Of a stretch of 64,000 bases of DNA, positions 1 to 7,872 are shown in pieces (the first letter of the stretch is position 1; the number at the start of each line of letters is the position of its first letter). Below the pieces are notes generated by a model. The model ran no database searches. It worked only from the letters and a program-made list of their open reading frames with translations, and was not told the DNA's origin. The translations under genes and the position numbers were made by a program. Source of the DNA: Halomonas binhaiensis (GTDB lineage Bacteria > Pseudomonadota > Gammaproteobacteria > Pseudomonadales > Halomonadaceae); assembly GCF_008329985.2 (NCBI RefSeq), contig NZ_CP038437.2, forward strand, positions 1,426,001-1,490,000, written 5' to 3'.

Positions 1-528
1 CAGGTCACTGACACTGCCTGCGAACACCCGGGCCAGCAGCAAGCCAATAAACACACCACCTTGTGCCGCACCCACTACACGTCCTTTCTCATGAGGTGCC
101 GCTGCGCTGGCCGCGTAAGCGATCAATCCCTGGGTCATTGCTGTACCGAGCAGACCAACACTCAACATGCCTGCCAGCAGGACAGGAACGGATTGTGCCA
201 GTGCGACAACGCATAGCGCCGCCGCCAAGGCCAGTAGTTGCCATGCCATAAGGCGGCGGCGATTCGTCCGGTCACCTAGCGGGACAAGGAACAACAGGGC
301 CAAGGCACAGCCAACCTGGGTAGCCGTGATGACACCGCCGACCGCGGCATGGCTGATAGAGAAGTCCAGCGCCAATGCGTCGAGCAGCGGTTGTGCGAAA
401 TAGACGTTGGCAACACTTGAACCGCTGGCCGCGGCGAACAGCAACACCAAGCTGCGCGGCATGGCGTGGTGCACGATGTGCTCTGAATCATCGTACCGCG
501 AGATAGGGATTGCCGGGGAAGCCTTCAT
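1..528 (-). CDS. MFS transporter, 3' part missing
   Basis: Read from the start codon at 528 the reverse strand encodes about 176 residues and runs off the window without a stop, so the C-terminal half is absent. After a polar N-terminus the protein has hydrophobic segments and the stretch ANVYFAQPLLDALA, followed by a PLGDRTNRRRLM loop, which matches the loop 2-3 signature of the major facilitator superfamily in YnfM/YgaY-like drug or metabolite exporters. A strong ribosome site (AGGAGGG) lies 6 bases before the ATG. The gene is divergent from an HxlR regulator across about 100 bp, a common layout in which the regulator controls an exporter. Substrate cannot be told. Confidence 0.85.
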   Translation of the reverse strand, partial: MKASPAIPISRYDDSEHIVHHAMPRSLVLLFAAASGSSVANVYFAQPLLDALALDFSISHAAVGGVITATQVGCALALLFLVPLGDRTNRRRLMAWQLLALAAALCVVALAQSVPVLLAGMLSVGLLGTAMTQGLIAYAASAAAPHEKGRVVGAAQGGVFIGLLLARVFAGSVSDL

Positions 529-631
529 GATGACCCTCCTCTGGTTTTGATTTGAAACTGGTTGGAGAGTAGTGGCGGTGGTTTTAAAATGCAACTGAAT
601 AAGTCGCTGAAACGTATGGAAGGTAACCATC

Positions 632-1078
632 ATGGCTCGCCGAAAAACTAAGGCTGATGAAACTTGCCCAGTGGCACGCTCTGCCGATGTCATCGGTGAC
701 CGGTGGTCACTGTTGATCGTGAGGGATGCTTTTGACGGTGTGAGTCGCTTCGGTGACTTCCAGCGCAGTCTGGGGGTAGCCCGCAACATTCTGTCCGAGC
801 GTCTGCGTAGACTGGTTGAAGCCGATATCCTGGAGACTCGGCCAGCATCGGATGGCACGGCGTATCAGGCGTATGTGCTGACAGCCAAGGGAGAAAGTCT
901 CTTTCCTGTGGTGGTTGCCCTGCGCCAATGGGGAGAGCAGCATCTGTTTTCGCGCAACGAACAGCATTCCGTTCTCATGGATAAGGCAACGGAACAACCT
1001 ATCCCCTACATGGCGCCGCAATCGGCTGATGGAAGTGCTCTGGCGCCATCTGAAACCGTGGTCAAGAAATTGCCATGA
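632..1078 (+). CDS. HxlR family winged-helix regulator
   Basis: A 148-residue protein with the N-terminal HxlR signature: Cys12 in TCPVARSADVIGDRWSLLI, then a winged helix (roughly residues 15-100) with the recognition-helix stretch ARNILSERLRRLVEADIL. Many HxlR proteins sense electrophiles or oxidants through the equivalent N-terminal cysteine. The last 45 residues (after LRQWGEQHLF) are typical in length and not conserved. The gene is transcribed away from the MFS transporter gene at the window start, and the shared gap (529-631) must hold both promoters. The likely role is control of that transporter and of itself. This is inference from arrangement, with the family call itself clear. Confidence 0.9.
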   Translation: MARRKTKADETCPVARSADVIGDRWSLLIVRDAFDGVSRFGDFQRSLGVARNILSERLRRLVEADILETRPASDGTAYQAYVLTAKGESLFPVVVALRQWGEQHLFSRNEQHSVLMDKATEQPIPYMAPQSADGSALAPSETVVKKLP

Positions 1079-1450
1079 CAACTGTGCTGCCAGCACATCA
1101 TCCTGAATTAATTATCAATATAAGAATTATCAAATCCATGTGGTCAGGCAATGATGAGCCTGGTCATGTGGCAGCCAACTGACGTTATCCCTCCTCCACT
1201 CAGTCCCCAAACGAGATTGGCTTACTGCCTATTCTTGTAAACTCAATGGTGTTAGTGCGTCTCTTTGCTACACTGATCGCTAAGCCAATGGCATGAATGC
1301 GTTGAGTGCATTTTATGGGACCTGCTCATTCCAATGATTTGTCGCATTAGCTATTTCAGCTGGCTCGTGATGAGTTGAAAAGAATTGCCGGTAGTAATGC
1401 GCTCATGACTGCTACCTTCCGGCAGGTAGCGCCGAATCAAGGGGATATGT
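1079..1450. other. intergenic region before the pilus operon
   Basis: 372 bp without a supported gene between the HxlR regulator and the first pilus gene. It is AT-richer than its flanks and must contain the pilus promoter, but I see no box pair with acceptable spacing. AAGGGG ends 6 bases before the ATG at 1451 and serves as ribosome site. Confidence 0.5.
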
Positions 1451-2038
1451 ATGCGGACCAATTCTCGTGCTCGTAGTTTTTATGCGCGTGGTTTTTATGC
1501 ACGTAGTTTTTATTCACGTAGTTTTCAAGCCCGTAGTTTTCAAGCTCGTAGTTTTCATGCGCGCAGTGGCCTTCTGGTCGTCTTGATGCTTTGGGCGGGA
1601 TACTCCGCTGCCCAGACGGCGACCACCCAGTTCAATGTTCAAATCACCATTGACGCCGAATGCCAGATCAACTCTGCAGCAGATCTGGATTTTGGCAATG
1701 CTGGTGTGATTGATACGGCGATCGAAGCCTCAAGTGACATTGCCGTTCTGTGCACAAACGGCACGACTTACGATATCGGGCTGAACGAAGGGCAGGGTAC
1801 GGGTGCAACAGTGGCGACCCGTTTGATGACGGGCCCAGACTCCGAGACCGTCTCTTATTCTCTCTATACCGATGCTGGCCATACCGATGTGTGGGGCGAC
1901 ACGATTGGTACTGATACAGCTTCGGGCACCGGCACAGGTACTGAACAGGTATATACCGTCTTTGGCCAGGTCCCTGGGCAGGATGCTCCAGCACCAGGCA
2001 CTTATACCGATGTCGTCACCGTCACCGTGACCTATTGA
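1451..2038 (+). CDS. Csu-type major pilin subunit (spore coat U domain) with repeated N-terminus
   Basis: 195 residues. Residues 56-195 form one spore coat U (SCPU) domain, the fold of archaic chaperone-usher pilins such as CsuA/B, with Cys71 and Cys101 placed for the subunit disulfide and the usual C-terminal PGTYTDVVTVTVTY strand. The signal peptide core is LLVVLMLWAGYSAAQ (about 41-55). It is preceded by a very unusual arginine-rich n-region built of six tandem 15-bp units encoding RSFYA-like pentapeptides (1472-1561). An in-frame ATG at 1586 lies inside the hydrophobic core, so it would destroy the signal. The ATG at 1451 with its ribosome site is therefore preferred. First gene of a four-gene pilus operon; 39 bp precede the chaperone gene. 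Confidence 0.88.
   Translation: MRTNSRARSFYARGFYARSFYSRSFQARSFQARSFHARSGLLVVLMLWAGYSAAQTATTQFNVQITIDAECQINSAADLDFGNAGVIDTAIEASSDIAVLCTNGTTYDIGLNEGQGTGATVATRLMTGPDSETVSYSLYTDAGHTDVWGDTIGTDTASGTGTGTEQVYTVFGQVPGQDAPAPGTYTDVVTVTVTY
1472..1561 (+). repeat. six tandem 15-bp units in the pilin signal peptide
   Basis: Six consecutive 15-base units of consensus CGTAGTTTTYAWGCN. They encode RSFYA, RGFYA, RSFYS, RSFQA, RSFQA and RSFHA in the n-region of the pilin signal peptide. Unit length keeps the frame, so slippage would lengthen or shorten the n-region by five residues. Confidence 0.9.
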
Positions 2039-2040
2039 TT

Positions 2041-2072
2041 GATCTGACCAAAAATCGATCTGACCAAAGAGA
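2041..2072. repeat. two tandem 16-bp units after the pilin gene
   Basis: Two copies of a 16-base unit beginning GATCTGACCAAA, directly after the pilin stop codon at 2036-2038 and ending 5 bases before the chaperone start. The second copy supplies the AGAGAG purine stretch that is the chaperone's ribosome site. Confidence 0.75.
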
Positions 2073-2077
2073 GAACG

Positions 2078-2803
2078 ATGCGATCAATCGCCAGATTCGT
2101 CACGTGCTTCATCACCGCTCTTAGTCTGTCTGCGCCGTCAGTGGCGGCGTCATTGCGTGTCGCACCCGTTATCCTTGATCTCAGTGCACCGACGTCGGCA
2201 TCCACGATCCGAATCTGGAACGACGCGCAACGACCGATCAATGTCCAGGTTCGGGTGTTCCGCTGGACCCAGCAGAATGGTAACGATGTCTATGAGACAG
2301 CAAGCGATGTTGCTGCCAGTCCTCCCATCACCACGCTTCAGCCTGGTGGCGAGAATATCGTGCGTATAGTGCGAACAACAAAACAGCCCGTACAGGCGGA
2401 GGAAAGCTATCGGCTGGTCGTGGATGAGTTGCCATCTCCGTCGCGACAGCATGCCGGCACGGTCACTCTTGTGGTTCGCCATTCGATCCCTGTGTTCTTC
2501 GCCGAGCCTGATGTTAAGGATGCGCATCCTTCATGGTCGGTCGAGAAGCGACAAAATGGCTACATGGTTTCGGTACGTAATGATGGCGACCGCCGTTTCA
2601 AGGTATCGAATCTCTCCTTGATCAGTGACGGTACGGTCGTGGCCCAGCACGAGGGCCTTGTCGGCTATGTACTGGGGAGTTCGACCGCCAGCTGGTTTGT
2701 ACCGGAAAAGGGCCGCAGCGATATTTCAGAAGGGGCGGTGACAATAACAGCGGACAGCGAAACAGGACGTTTTGATGCGACCGCACGTATTAGCGGCGGC
2801 TAG
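2078..2803 (+). CDS. csuC: periplasmic pilus chaperone, CsuC-like
   Basis: 241 residues: signal peptide about 1-24 (ending SVAA), then the two immunoglobulin-like domains of the PapD family. The first domain contains ASLRVAPVILDL and the chaperone motif region GGENIVRIVR with the arginine that anchors the pilin C-terminus; the second follows RHSIPVFF. Chaperones of this family complete the incomplete pilin fold by donor-strand complementation in the periplasm and deliver subunits to the usher. The 3' end overlaps the usher gene by about 29 bp, supporting translational coupling. Assignment to the archaic (sigma) clade rests on the neighbouring SCPU subunits. Confidence 0.92.
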   Translation: MRSIARFVTCFITALSLSAPSVAASLRVAPVILDLSAPTSASTIRIWNDAQRPINVQVRVFRWTQQNGNDVYETASDVAASPPITTLQPGGENIVRIVRTTKQPVQAEESYRLVVDELPSPSRQHAGTVTLVVRHSIPVFFAEPDVKDAHPSWSVEKRQNGYMVSVRNDGDRRFKVSNLSLISDGTVVAQHEGLVGYVLGSSTASWFVPEKGRSDISEGAVTITADSETGRFDATARISGG

Positions 2804-5213
2804 CATTCTGCTTCCAATGTCGATTGGGTTCCTTGCGCCGTTGTATGGTCAAAAAGCGTTTGCCGGGGCAATTCCTCCTGCTGCCATGGGTTTCGAATCG
2901 GCCAGTTCGTTTTCGAACGGCACCCGTGACCTGCAGCTCGAAGTCTTTATCAACGGCACTTCGACTGATCTGGTTGCCGTCTTTCGACAGGACGCTGACG
3001 GGGGGCTTGCGATCGCCCCCGACCAGCTACGCAACGTGGGTATCCGGGTGCCTGAAAAGGCCCTTGGGCCGGATGGGCTCGTCGATATCGCACAGCTCCC
3101 TGGGGTGTCCTTCGATTACAGCGAAGCCAGTCAAAGCATCCACTTTACCGCTGAGTTCGATGCACTTTCCGAACGTGTCATCGAAGCCCAGGCAAGCGCG
3201 TGGGATGAGCCTCCTTCGGCCGATGCCCAAAGCAGCTTTGGTGCGCTCATGAATTACACGCTGTATACCAGTACCGGCGGAGATGACATTGATGACGTGT
3301 GGGACTTCGAAGGTGTATCGGGATGGTTCGAAGGCCGTATCTTCAGCCCATTCGGCGTGTTCACGAATTCGTATGTCGCCAGCGCTTCGTCGAACGAGCG
3401 TTACGACTCCACGCGCCTTGATACGACCTGGTCTTATTCGAATCCTGAATGGTTAACCTCGTTTCGGGCTGGTGATGTCATCTCCGGTGGCTTGAGCTGG
3501 ACGCGTCCCACCCGGCTTGGCGGTCTCCAGGTCCAGCGCAATTTTGGATTGCGGCCGGATCTCGTCACCATGCCATTGCCCGATCTGTCTGGATCCGCGG
3601 CGGTACCTTCTACGGTCGACATCTACGTCAACAATGCCCGTCGGGTTTCCGAGCAGATTCCGGCTGGTCCGTTCCAGGTGACCAACCTGCCGGTGGTGAC
3701 GGGAAGCGGGACGGCTCGGGTAGTGGTACGCGACGCACTGGGGCGAGAGACAACCTCAGAGACGCCTTTCTTCGCTTCATCCAACCTCCTGGCGTCAGGG
3801 CTTTGGGACTATTCGGCAGAAGCCGGCTTTGCCCGCCGCTTTTACGGGGTCGAGTCCAGTGACTATGACGAGAGCCTCATGGCCTCGGGTACGCTTCGCT
3901 ACGGACTTTCCGATCGGCTTACCCTGGAGGGGCATGCCGAGGGAGGAGGCGGGCTTGTGAACGGTGGAGCCGGAACGGCGTTTGGCCTTGGCTCCTATGG
4001 CGTGGGTTCCCTTGCCGGATCAACAAGCCGCGTTGATGGTCAGACAGGCTTTCAAGTGGCAGGAAGTGCCGAATTCGAGTTCTGGGACTGGCATCTTTTT
4101 GCGCGAACACAGCGCACGTTCGGAGACTACAACGATATTGCTGGTGTAACGGCGGATTCTTCCTCGTTCCTGGACGATGGCGTTAATACTGCCGCACCAC
4201 CGCGCGCGCTGGATCAGGTGTCCATCTCTGCGCCTTTGACGTTCGACCCCTCAACGCTCAATGTCAGCTACACCCAGGTTGAGACAGTCGAGCAAGATCG
4301 TTCGCAGATCCTCGGCCTTTCCCTGAACCGTCCGATCGGCAGGGCGTCCCTCTTTGCCACAGCCTTCACGGATCTCGAGGATAGCGATTCCTTCGGCGTT
4401 TTTGTCGGCCTTTCAATACCGCTTGGCAGGGATATCTATGCATCGACCGGTGTTTCCTCGGATTCCGACGGGACCTCGGTGACGACGGACCTGGTGAAGG
4501 CGGAAAGATCAGAAATCGGCAGCGTTGGCTGGCGTCTTCGCGATACTGAGGGGGAGGTCACCCACCGAGCTGCGGCCATCAGCTACCGCCCATCCTTTGC
4601 CCGCCTTGAAGCTGGTGTTGAACAGTATGACGATATTTACCGTGCCACGGGTCAGATAGACGGAGCCGTCGTCTTCGCTAGCCGGGACGTCTTCCTGTCG
4701 GACCGGATCGATGACGCCTTCACTATTGTCGATACCGGCGTTGCGGGTGTTGATGTGCAGTATGAAAACCGTCCGGCGGGACGTACCAACCGCAAGGGTA
4801 AACTGCTGCTGTCCGATCTGCGTTCCTACGAACGCAACCAGATCTCGATTGATCCAAGAAACCTTCCCATCGATGCCACGATCGGCAGTACCCGCGAGAT
4901 TACGGTCCCGGCCGACCGTAGCGGTACCGTGGTCGATTTCGATGTTGATACCGACGCCCAGGCTGCGCTTGTCACGCTGCGAAATGCGGCGGGGGAATAC
5001 CTGGAAACGGGGGCGACTGGCAAGGTCGAGGGTGCTGCGGAAGGTTTTGTCATCGGTTATGACGGCCTGGCCTTTATCACTGGGCTCGATTCGCACAACC
5101 GAATCGTCGTGGATCAGCCCACCCGTGGACGCTGCTTCGCTGAATTTGGCTACGAGCCCCACGAGGGTGAACAAGTCACCATTCCCAATGTGGTCTGTCG
5201 CCCGATTGAATGA
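2775..5213 (+). CDS. csuD: outer-membrane usher, CsuD-like
   Basis: 812 residues from the ATG at 2775 (a TTG one codon upstream is the only alternative). A signal peptide of about 30 residues is followed by the FimD/PapC usher architecture: N-terminal domain, 24-strand barrel with internal plug, and C-terminal domains ending with a cysteine pair (RCFAEFGY and PNVVC). The plug-adjacent stretch VDIYVNNARRVSEQI and GSGTARVVVRDALGRE are typical usher sequences. It forms the outer-membrane pore that polymerises pilin-chaperone complexes. It starts inside the chaperone gene and its stop overlaps the upstream candidate start of the next gene, so the operon is tightly coupled. Confidence 0.93.
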   Translation: MRPHVLAAASILLPMSIGFLAPLYGQKAFAGAIPPAAMGFESASSFSNGTRDLQLEVFINGTSTDLVAVFRQDADGGLAIAPDQLRNVGIRVPEKALGPDGLVDIAQLPGVSFDYSEASQSIHFTAEFDALSERVIEAQASAWDEPPSADAQSSFGALMNYTLYTSTGGDDIDDVWDFEGVSGWFEGRIFSPFGVFTNSYVASASSNERYDSTRLDTTWSYSNPEWLTSFRAGDVISGGLSWTRPTRLGGLQVQRNFGLRPDLVTMPLPDLSGSAAVPSTVDIYVNNARRVSEQIPAGPFQVTNLPVVTGSGTARVVVRDALGRETTSETPFFASSNLLASGLWDYSAEAGFARRFYGVESSDYDESLMASGTLRYGLSDRLTLEGHAEGGGGLVNGGAGTAFGLGSYGVGSLAGSTSRVDGQTGFQVAGSAEFEFWDWHLFARTQRTFGDYNDIAGVTADSSSFLDDGVNTAAPPRALDQVSISAPLTFDPSTLNVSYTQVETVEQDRSQILGLSLNRPIGRASLFATAFTDLEDSDSFGVFVGLSIPLGRDIYASTGVSSDSDGTSVTTDLVKAERSEIGSVGWRLRDTEGEVTHRAAAISYRPSFARLEAGVEQYDDIYRATGQIDGAVVFASRDVFLSDRIDDAFTIVDTGVAGVDVQYENRPAGRTNRKGKLLLSDLRSYERNQISIDPRNLPIDATIGSTREITVPADRSGTVVDFDVDTDAQAALVTLRNAAGEYLETGATGKVEGAAEGFVIGYDGLAFITGLDSHNRIVVDQPTRGRCFAEFGYEPHEGEQVTIPNVVCRPIE

Positions 5214-5221
5214 GGAATTGC

Positions 5222-6175
5222 ATGTTGCGTCCTGCCATCATCCCATTGCTCTTCATCCTGCTGCTGCCGATGTCGGCAGCGGCTCAGGTGCTGAATAATT
5301 GCTCCTTCAGTGTGACCAACGTCAACTTCGGCAATGTCGACACCTTGACCGGTGGCGACGCCGATACCACTGGAGACGTCGACATCACATGCAGTTCCAC
5401 ACTTGGCGCGACCTTCCGTATCTGTCTTAACCTCAATGCAGGCACCGGCGGCTCAACCTCTGGGGTTCGCCACATGCTTGGTCCGGGCAACGCCAGGCTG
5501 GATTACAGCTTCTTCCAGGATGCCGCCCGTGCAACGCCTTGGGGGTCGCGAACACAGTCAGCCCTCGGGACACCGGTCTTCCTGCAGCTATCGGTGCCGG
5601 CCCTGGGGTCTGTATCGACCACACGCACGATCTATGCGCGGGTTGCGGGGAATCAACAGGGGGTTGCGCCAGGTGTCTATACGTCAACGTTTCCTGGCGC
5701 CCACGTGGAACTCAACTGGCGCACGACCAGCTCAGCCAGCTGCGGTGGTTTGACGCAAAACCCTACGAATTCGAATTTCACTGTGCAGGCAAACGTCACT
5801 CCCAACTGCAATGTCACTGCGCAGGACATCAATTTCGGTAATCATGGTGTGCTGGATGCTGCCGTGGATGCCACGGGCGCTATCGCCGTGAACTGCACTT
5901 CGGGCACGACCTACAACGTCGGCCTGAACAATGGACTCAATGGTGATGGCCCGACCCAGCGGCGCATGATGCTGGGCGGCCAGGCCATCACCTACGGTCT
6001 CTACCAGGATGCTGCCCGCAGCCAGCCCTGGGGCAACACCATCGGAAGCAACACGGCGAGTGGTACCGGCGCCGATGCCACGCAGAACCTGACCGTGTAT
6101 GGTCGTGTGCCGTCACAATCGACGCCTCCCCCAGGAACATACACGGATACTGTCGTAGTGACGGTCACCTATTGA
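5222..6175 (+). CDS. csuE: two-domain pilus tip adhesin, CsuE-like
   Basis: 317 residues from the ATG at 5222, chosen because GAGGA lies 5 bases before it; an in-frame ATG at 5210 overlapping the usher stop would add four residues. Signal peptide about 1-22 (MLRPAIIPLLFILLLPMSAA), then two SCPU domains: an N-terminal one (about 25-165) and a C-terminal one (about 175-317) closely resembling the major subunit (CTSGTTYNVGLNNG, PPGTYTDTVVVTVTY). Two-domain SCPU proteins cap Csu pili, with the N-terminal domain binding hydrophobic surfaces. Here only one major subunit and one tip are encoded, against the separate CsuA and CsuB adaptors of Acinetobacter. Confidence 0.88.
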   Translation: MLRPAIIPLLFILLLPMSAAAQVLNNCSFSVTNVNFGNVDTLTGGDADTTGDVDITCSSTLGATFRICLNLNAGTGGSTSGVRHMLGPGNARLDYSFFQDAARATPWGSRTQSALGTPVFLQLSVPALGSVSTTRTIYARVAGNQQGVAPGVYTSTFPGAHVELNWRTTSSASCGGLTQNPTNSNFTVQANVTPNCNVTAQDINFGNHGVLDAAVDATGAIAVNCTSGTTYNVGLNNGLNGDGPTQRRMMLGGQAITYGLYQDAARSQPWGNTIGSNTASGTGADATQNLTVYGRVPSQSTPPPGTYTDTVVVTVTY

Positions 6176-6263
6176 TGTTCTTTATGGATGGTCTTTATTG
6201 ATGAGTGATTCGCTCCAGTACTGATGGCATCGTGAGATCGCTGTTCACCTGCAATCCGAAGTG

Positions 6264-7607
6264 TCAGGCTGTTTTGGCGTCGGCATTCAACAGAGAGCGA
6301 TACTCCTGGAGTTTCTTTGTTATCACGGGCGCATTGGGTTTGAGCAATGCGGCTTGCTTCATGATGGCATTGGCGGTTGTCAGGTCACCGATCTCTTCAA
6401 ACATGCACGCTGTTTCGCGCAGGACGTCGGCTGACTCTCGATTATTCTTCACCTTGGATTTCAATGAACTGAACGTCGACAAGGTAAATGCCCTGGAGGT
6501 CGGCTTTGATATGAGCCACCGCTGACGTAGAGCTTCCATATCCATGGCTGTCGGAATGTCTTCAGCAGGCGCTTCCTGCTCTTCCATGGTCATAGCCGGG
6601 TTGTGTACCAGTAGTTCCACGATATTGGCGGGTAACACGGGAGGGCCCATGGATTGCCTTCCCATCAGGTTGGAAAACTGGCCATCGCTGGTGTCTGCAT
6701 GTGTCTTTATATGGACAAGGTCCTTTATCTCTATCGGGTCGTCAAATGACTCATGGTAATAAAGCTTGCCATTGAGTGTGTAACGGTGTGACTTTCCATG
6801 CTTGTCATTTATTGAGATGCCATGGGGTTTCTCAGCCAGGTTGATATAGCCGATGGATAATAGTTCAGAGTTCTCGAATGCTTCAGGCAGCGCGTACTTG
6901 ACTCCGCTGGCTGTAGAAGTACCATCAAGGTATCCAAGCGATATCAGGCTATTCGTGAAGTTTTCTAGAGATACATTGTCAGACTGACTTTTTACTTTAT
7001 CAGCAGACAGCACCATATATGGGCTGTTTTTCAATGAATCAAGAATGCTGGATCTCTCAGAAGGGGCATGATGCGCATTTTGTGGCTGGCTTTTTGAGTA
7101 GTGCTTCACTATATATTCAGAAAGATACTCACCAAAAATAAAAGACTTCTGTGGCTTGATATGTACCGCATCCTTGTAATGCGTCTTTTCGATCCTGGTT
7201 TCATTAAGGTCTATGACGTTATGCCCATATCTTTTTGAAATTCTTTTTATTCTCATATGGTTCTTGTCTCCCGGCTTTAGAAATCGGATAGGAAACATGA
7301 CGTTTATGATAGGTGTCCCAAGCATCGAAAGAAGTTTATAGTAATTATTTATGTGGTGAAAGTAATTGTTGATCCTGTTCTTTTTCTGATAATGATTGCA
7401 ATAGAAGTTTATATCATTGACATAGTGGTCAATGATGATGATGTCACTTGACATCAAGGATTCCGCATTGTTAAGTAATTGCTTGATGTGAAAGAATATA
7501 GGGTTTCTTCCAGAAGATAAGTTATTTACCTCAAATTTTTCCCGCAATGCCTGGGTATAGCCATTCTTTATCACTGAATTGCTGGTTCCAATAATAGATA
7601 CTTTCAT
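6264..7607 (-). CDS. SGNH-hydrolase-like protein with C-terminal TPR-like helices, AT-rich
   Basis: 447 residues starting at the ATG at 7607 (AGGGATGG just upstream); 22 further upstream codons lack conservation. Residues 1-190 resemble an SGNH hydrolase: VSIIGTSNS with a candidate nucleophile Ser9, DHYVND (60-65) as a possible block III, and DAVH (146-149) as the Asp-x-x-His block V. The middle (about 200-340) is unrecognised. The last 70 residues look like a tetratricopeptide helical pair (ADVLRETACMFEEIGDLTTA). No signal peptide is visible. Base composition is clearly more AT-rich than the neighbours, suggesting transfer. Such genes often modify surface polysaccharides, but no glycan genes surround it here. 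Convergent with the pilus operon. Confidence 0.6.
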   Translation of the reverse strand: MKVSIIGTSNSVIKNGYTQALREKFEVNNLSSGRNPIFFHIKQLLNNAESLMSSDIIIIDHYVNDINFYCNHYQKKNRINNYFHHINNYYKLLSMLGTPIINVMFPIRFLKPGDKNHMRIKRISKRYGHNVIDLNETRIEKTHYKDAVHIKPQKSFIFGEYLSEYIVKHYSKSQPQNAHHAPSERSSILDSLKNSPYMVLSADKVKSQSDNVSLENFTNSLISLGYLDGTSTASGVKYALPEAFENSELLSIGYINLAEKPHGISINDKHGKSHRYTLNGKLYYHESFDDPIEIKDLVHIKTHADTSDGQFSNLMGRQSMGPPVLPANIVELLVHNPAMTMEEQEAPAEDIPTAMDMEALRQRWLISKPTSRAFTLSTFSSLKSKVKNNRESADVLRETACMFEEIGDLTTANAIMKQAALLKPNAPVITKKLQEYRSLLNADAKTA

Positions 7608-7807
7608 ATTCCATCCCTGTAAGTTGAATATAAAATGATGCAGCTTATGTGTGCATAAAAATATATTGAACAATATTGTATTTTGTCACAGGAATGACGA
7701 GAGTATTCTGTTGTATACGCGAGGTATTTTTATGTAATTGATGATGTTTACTGTGTCTGTGTTTTTAGTCAGTCTGGAAATGACGATGTCCTGCTATCCC
7801 GGTGGCG

Positions 7808-7844
7808 ATCTCCACTTCCACCTGATGCCGGTGGAAGTGGAGAT
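7808..7844 (-). terminator. perfect 15-bp hairpin after the biotin carboxylase gene
   Basis: ATCTCCACTTCCACC (7808-7822), a 7-base loop, then its exact complement (7830-7844). It lies 28 bp beyond the stop of the leftward biotin carboxylase gene. There is no clear T-run, so it may act as a 3' stabiliser or a Rho-assisted end rather than a strict intrinsic terminator. Confidence 0.7.
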
Positions 7845-7872
7845 ACCTATCGCTTGCTTCTCGCTTGCTCCG

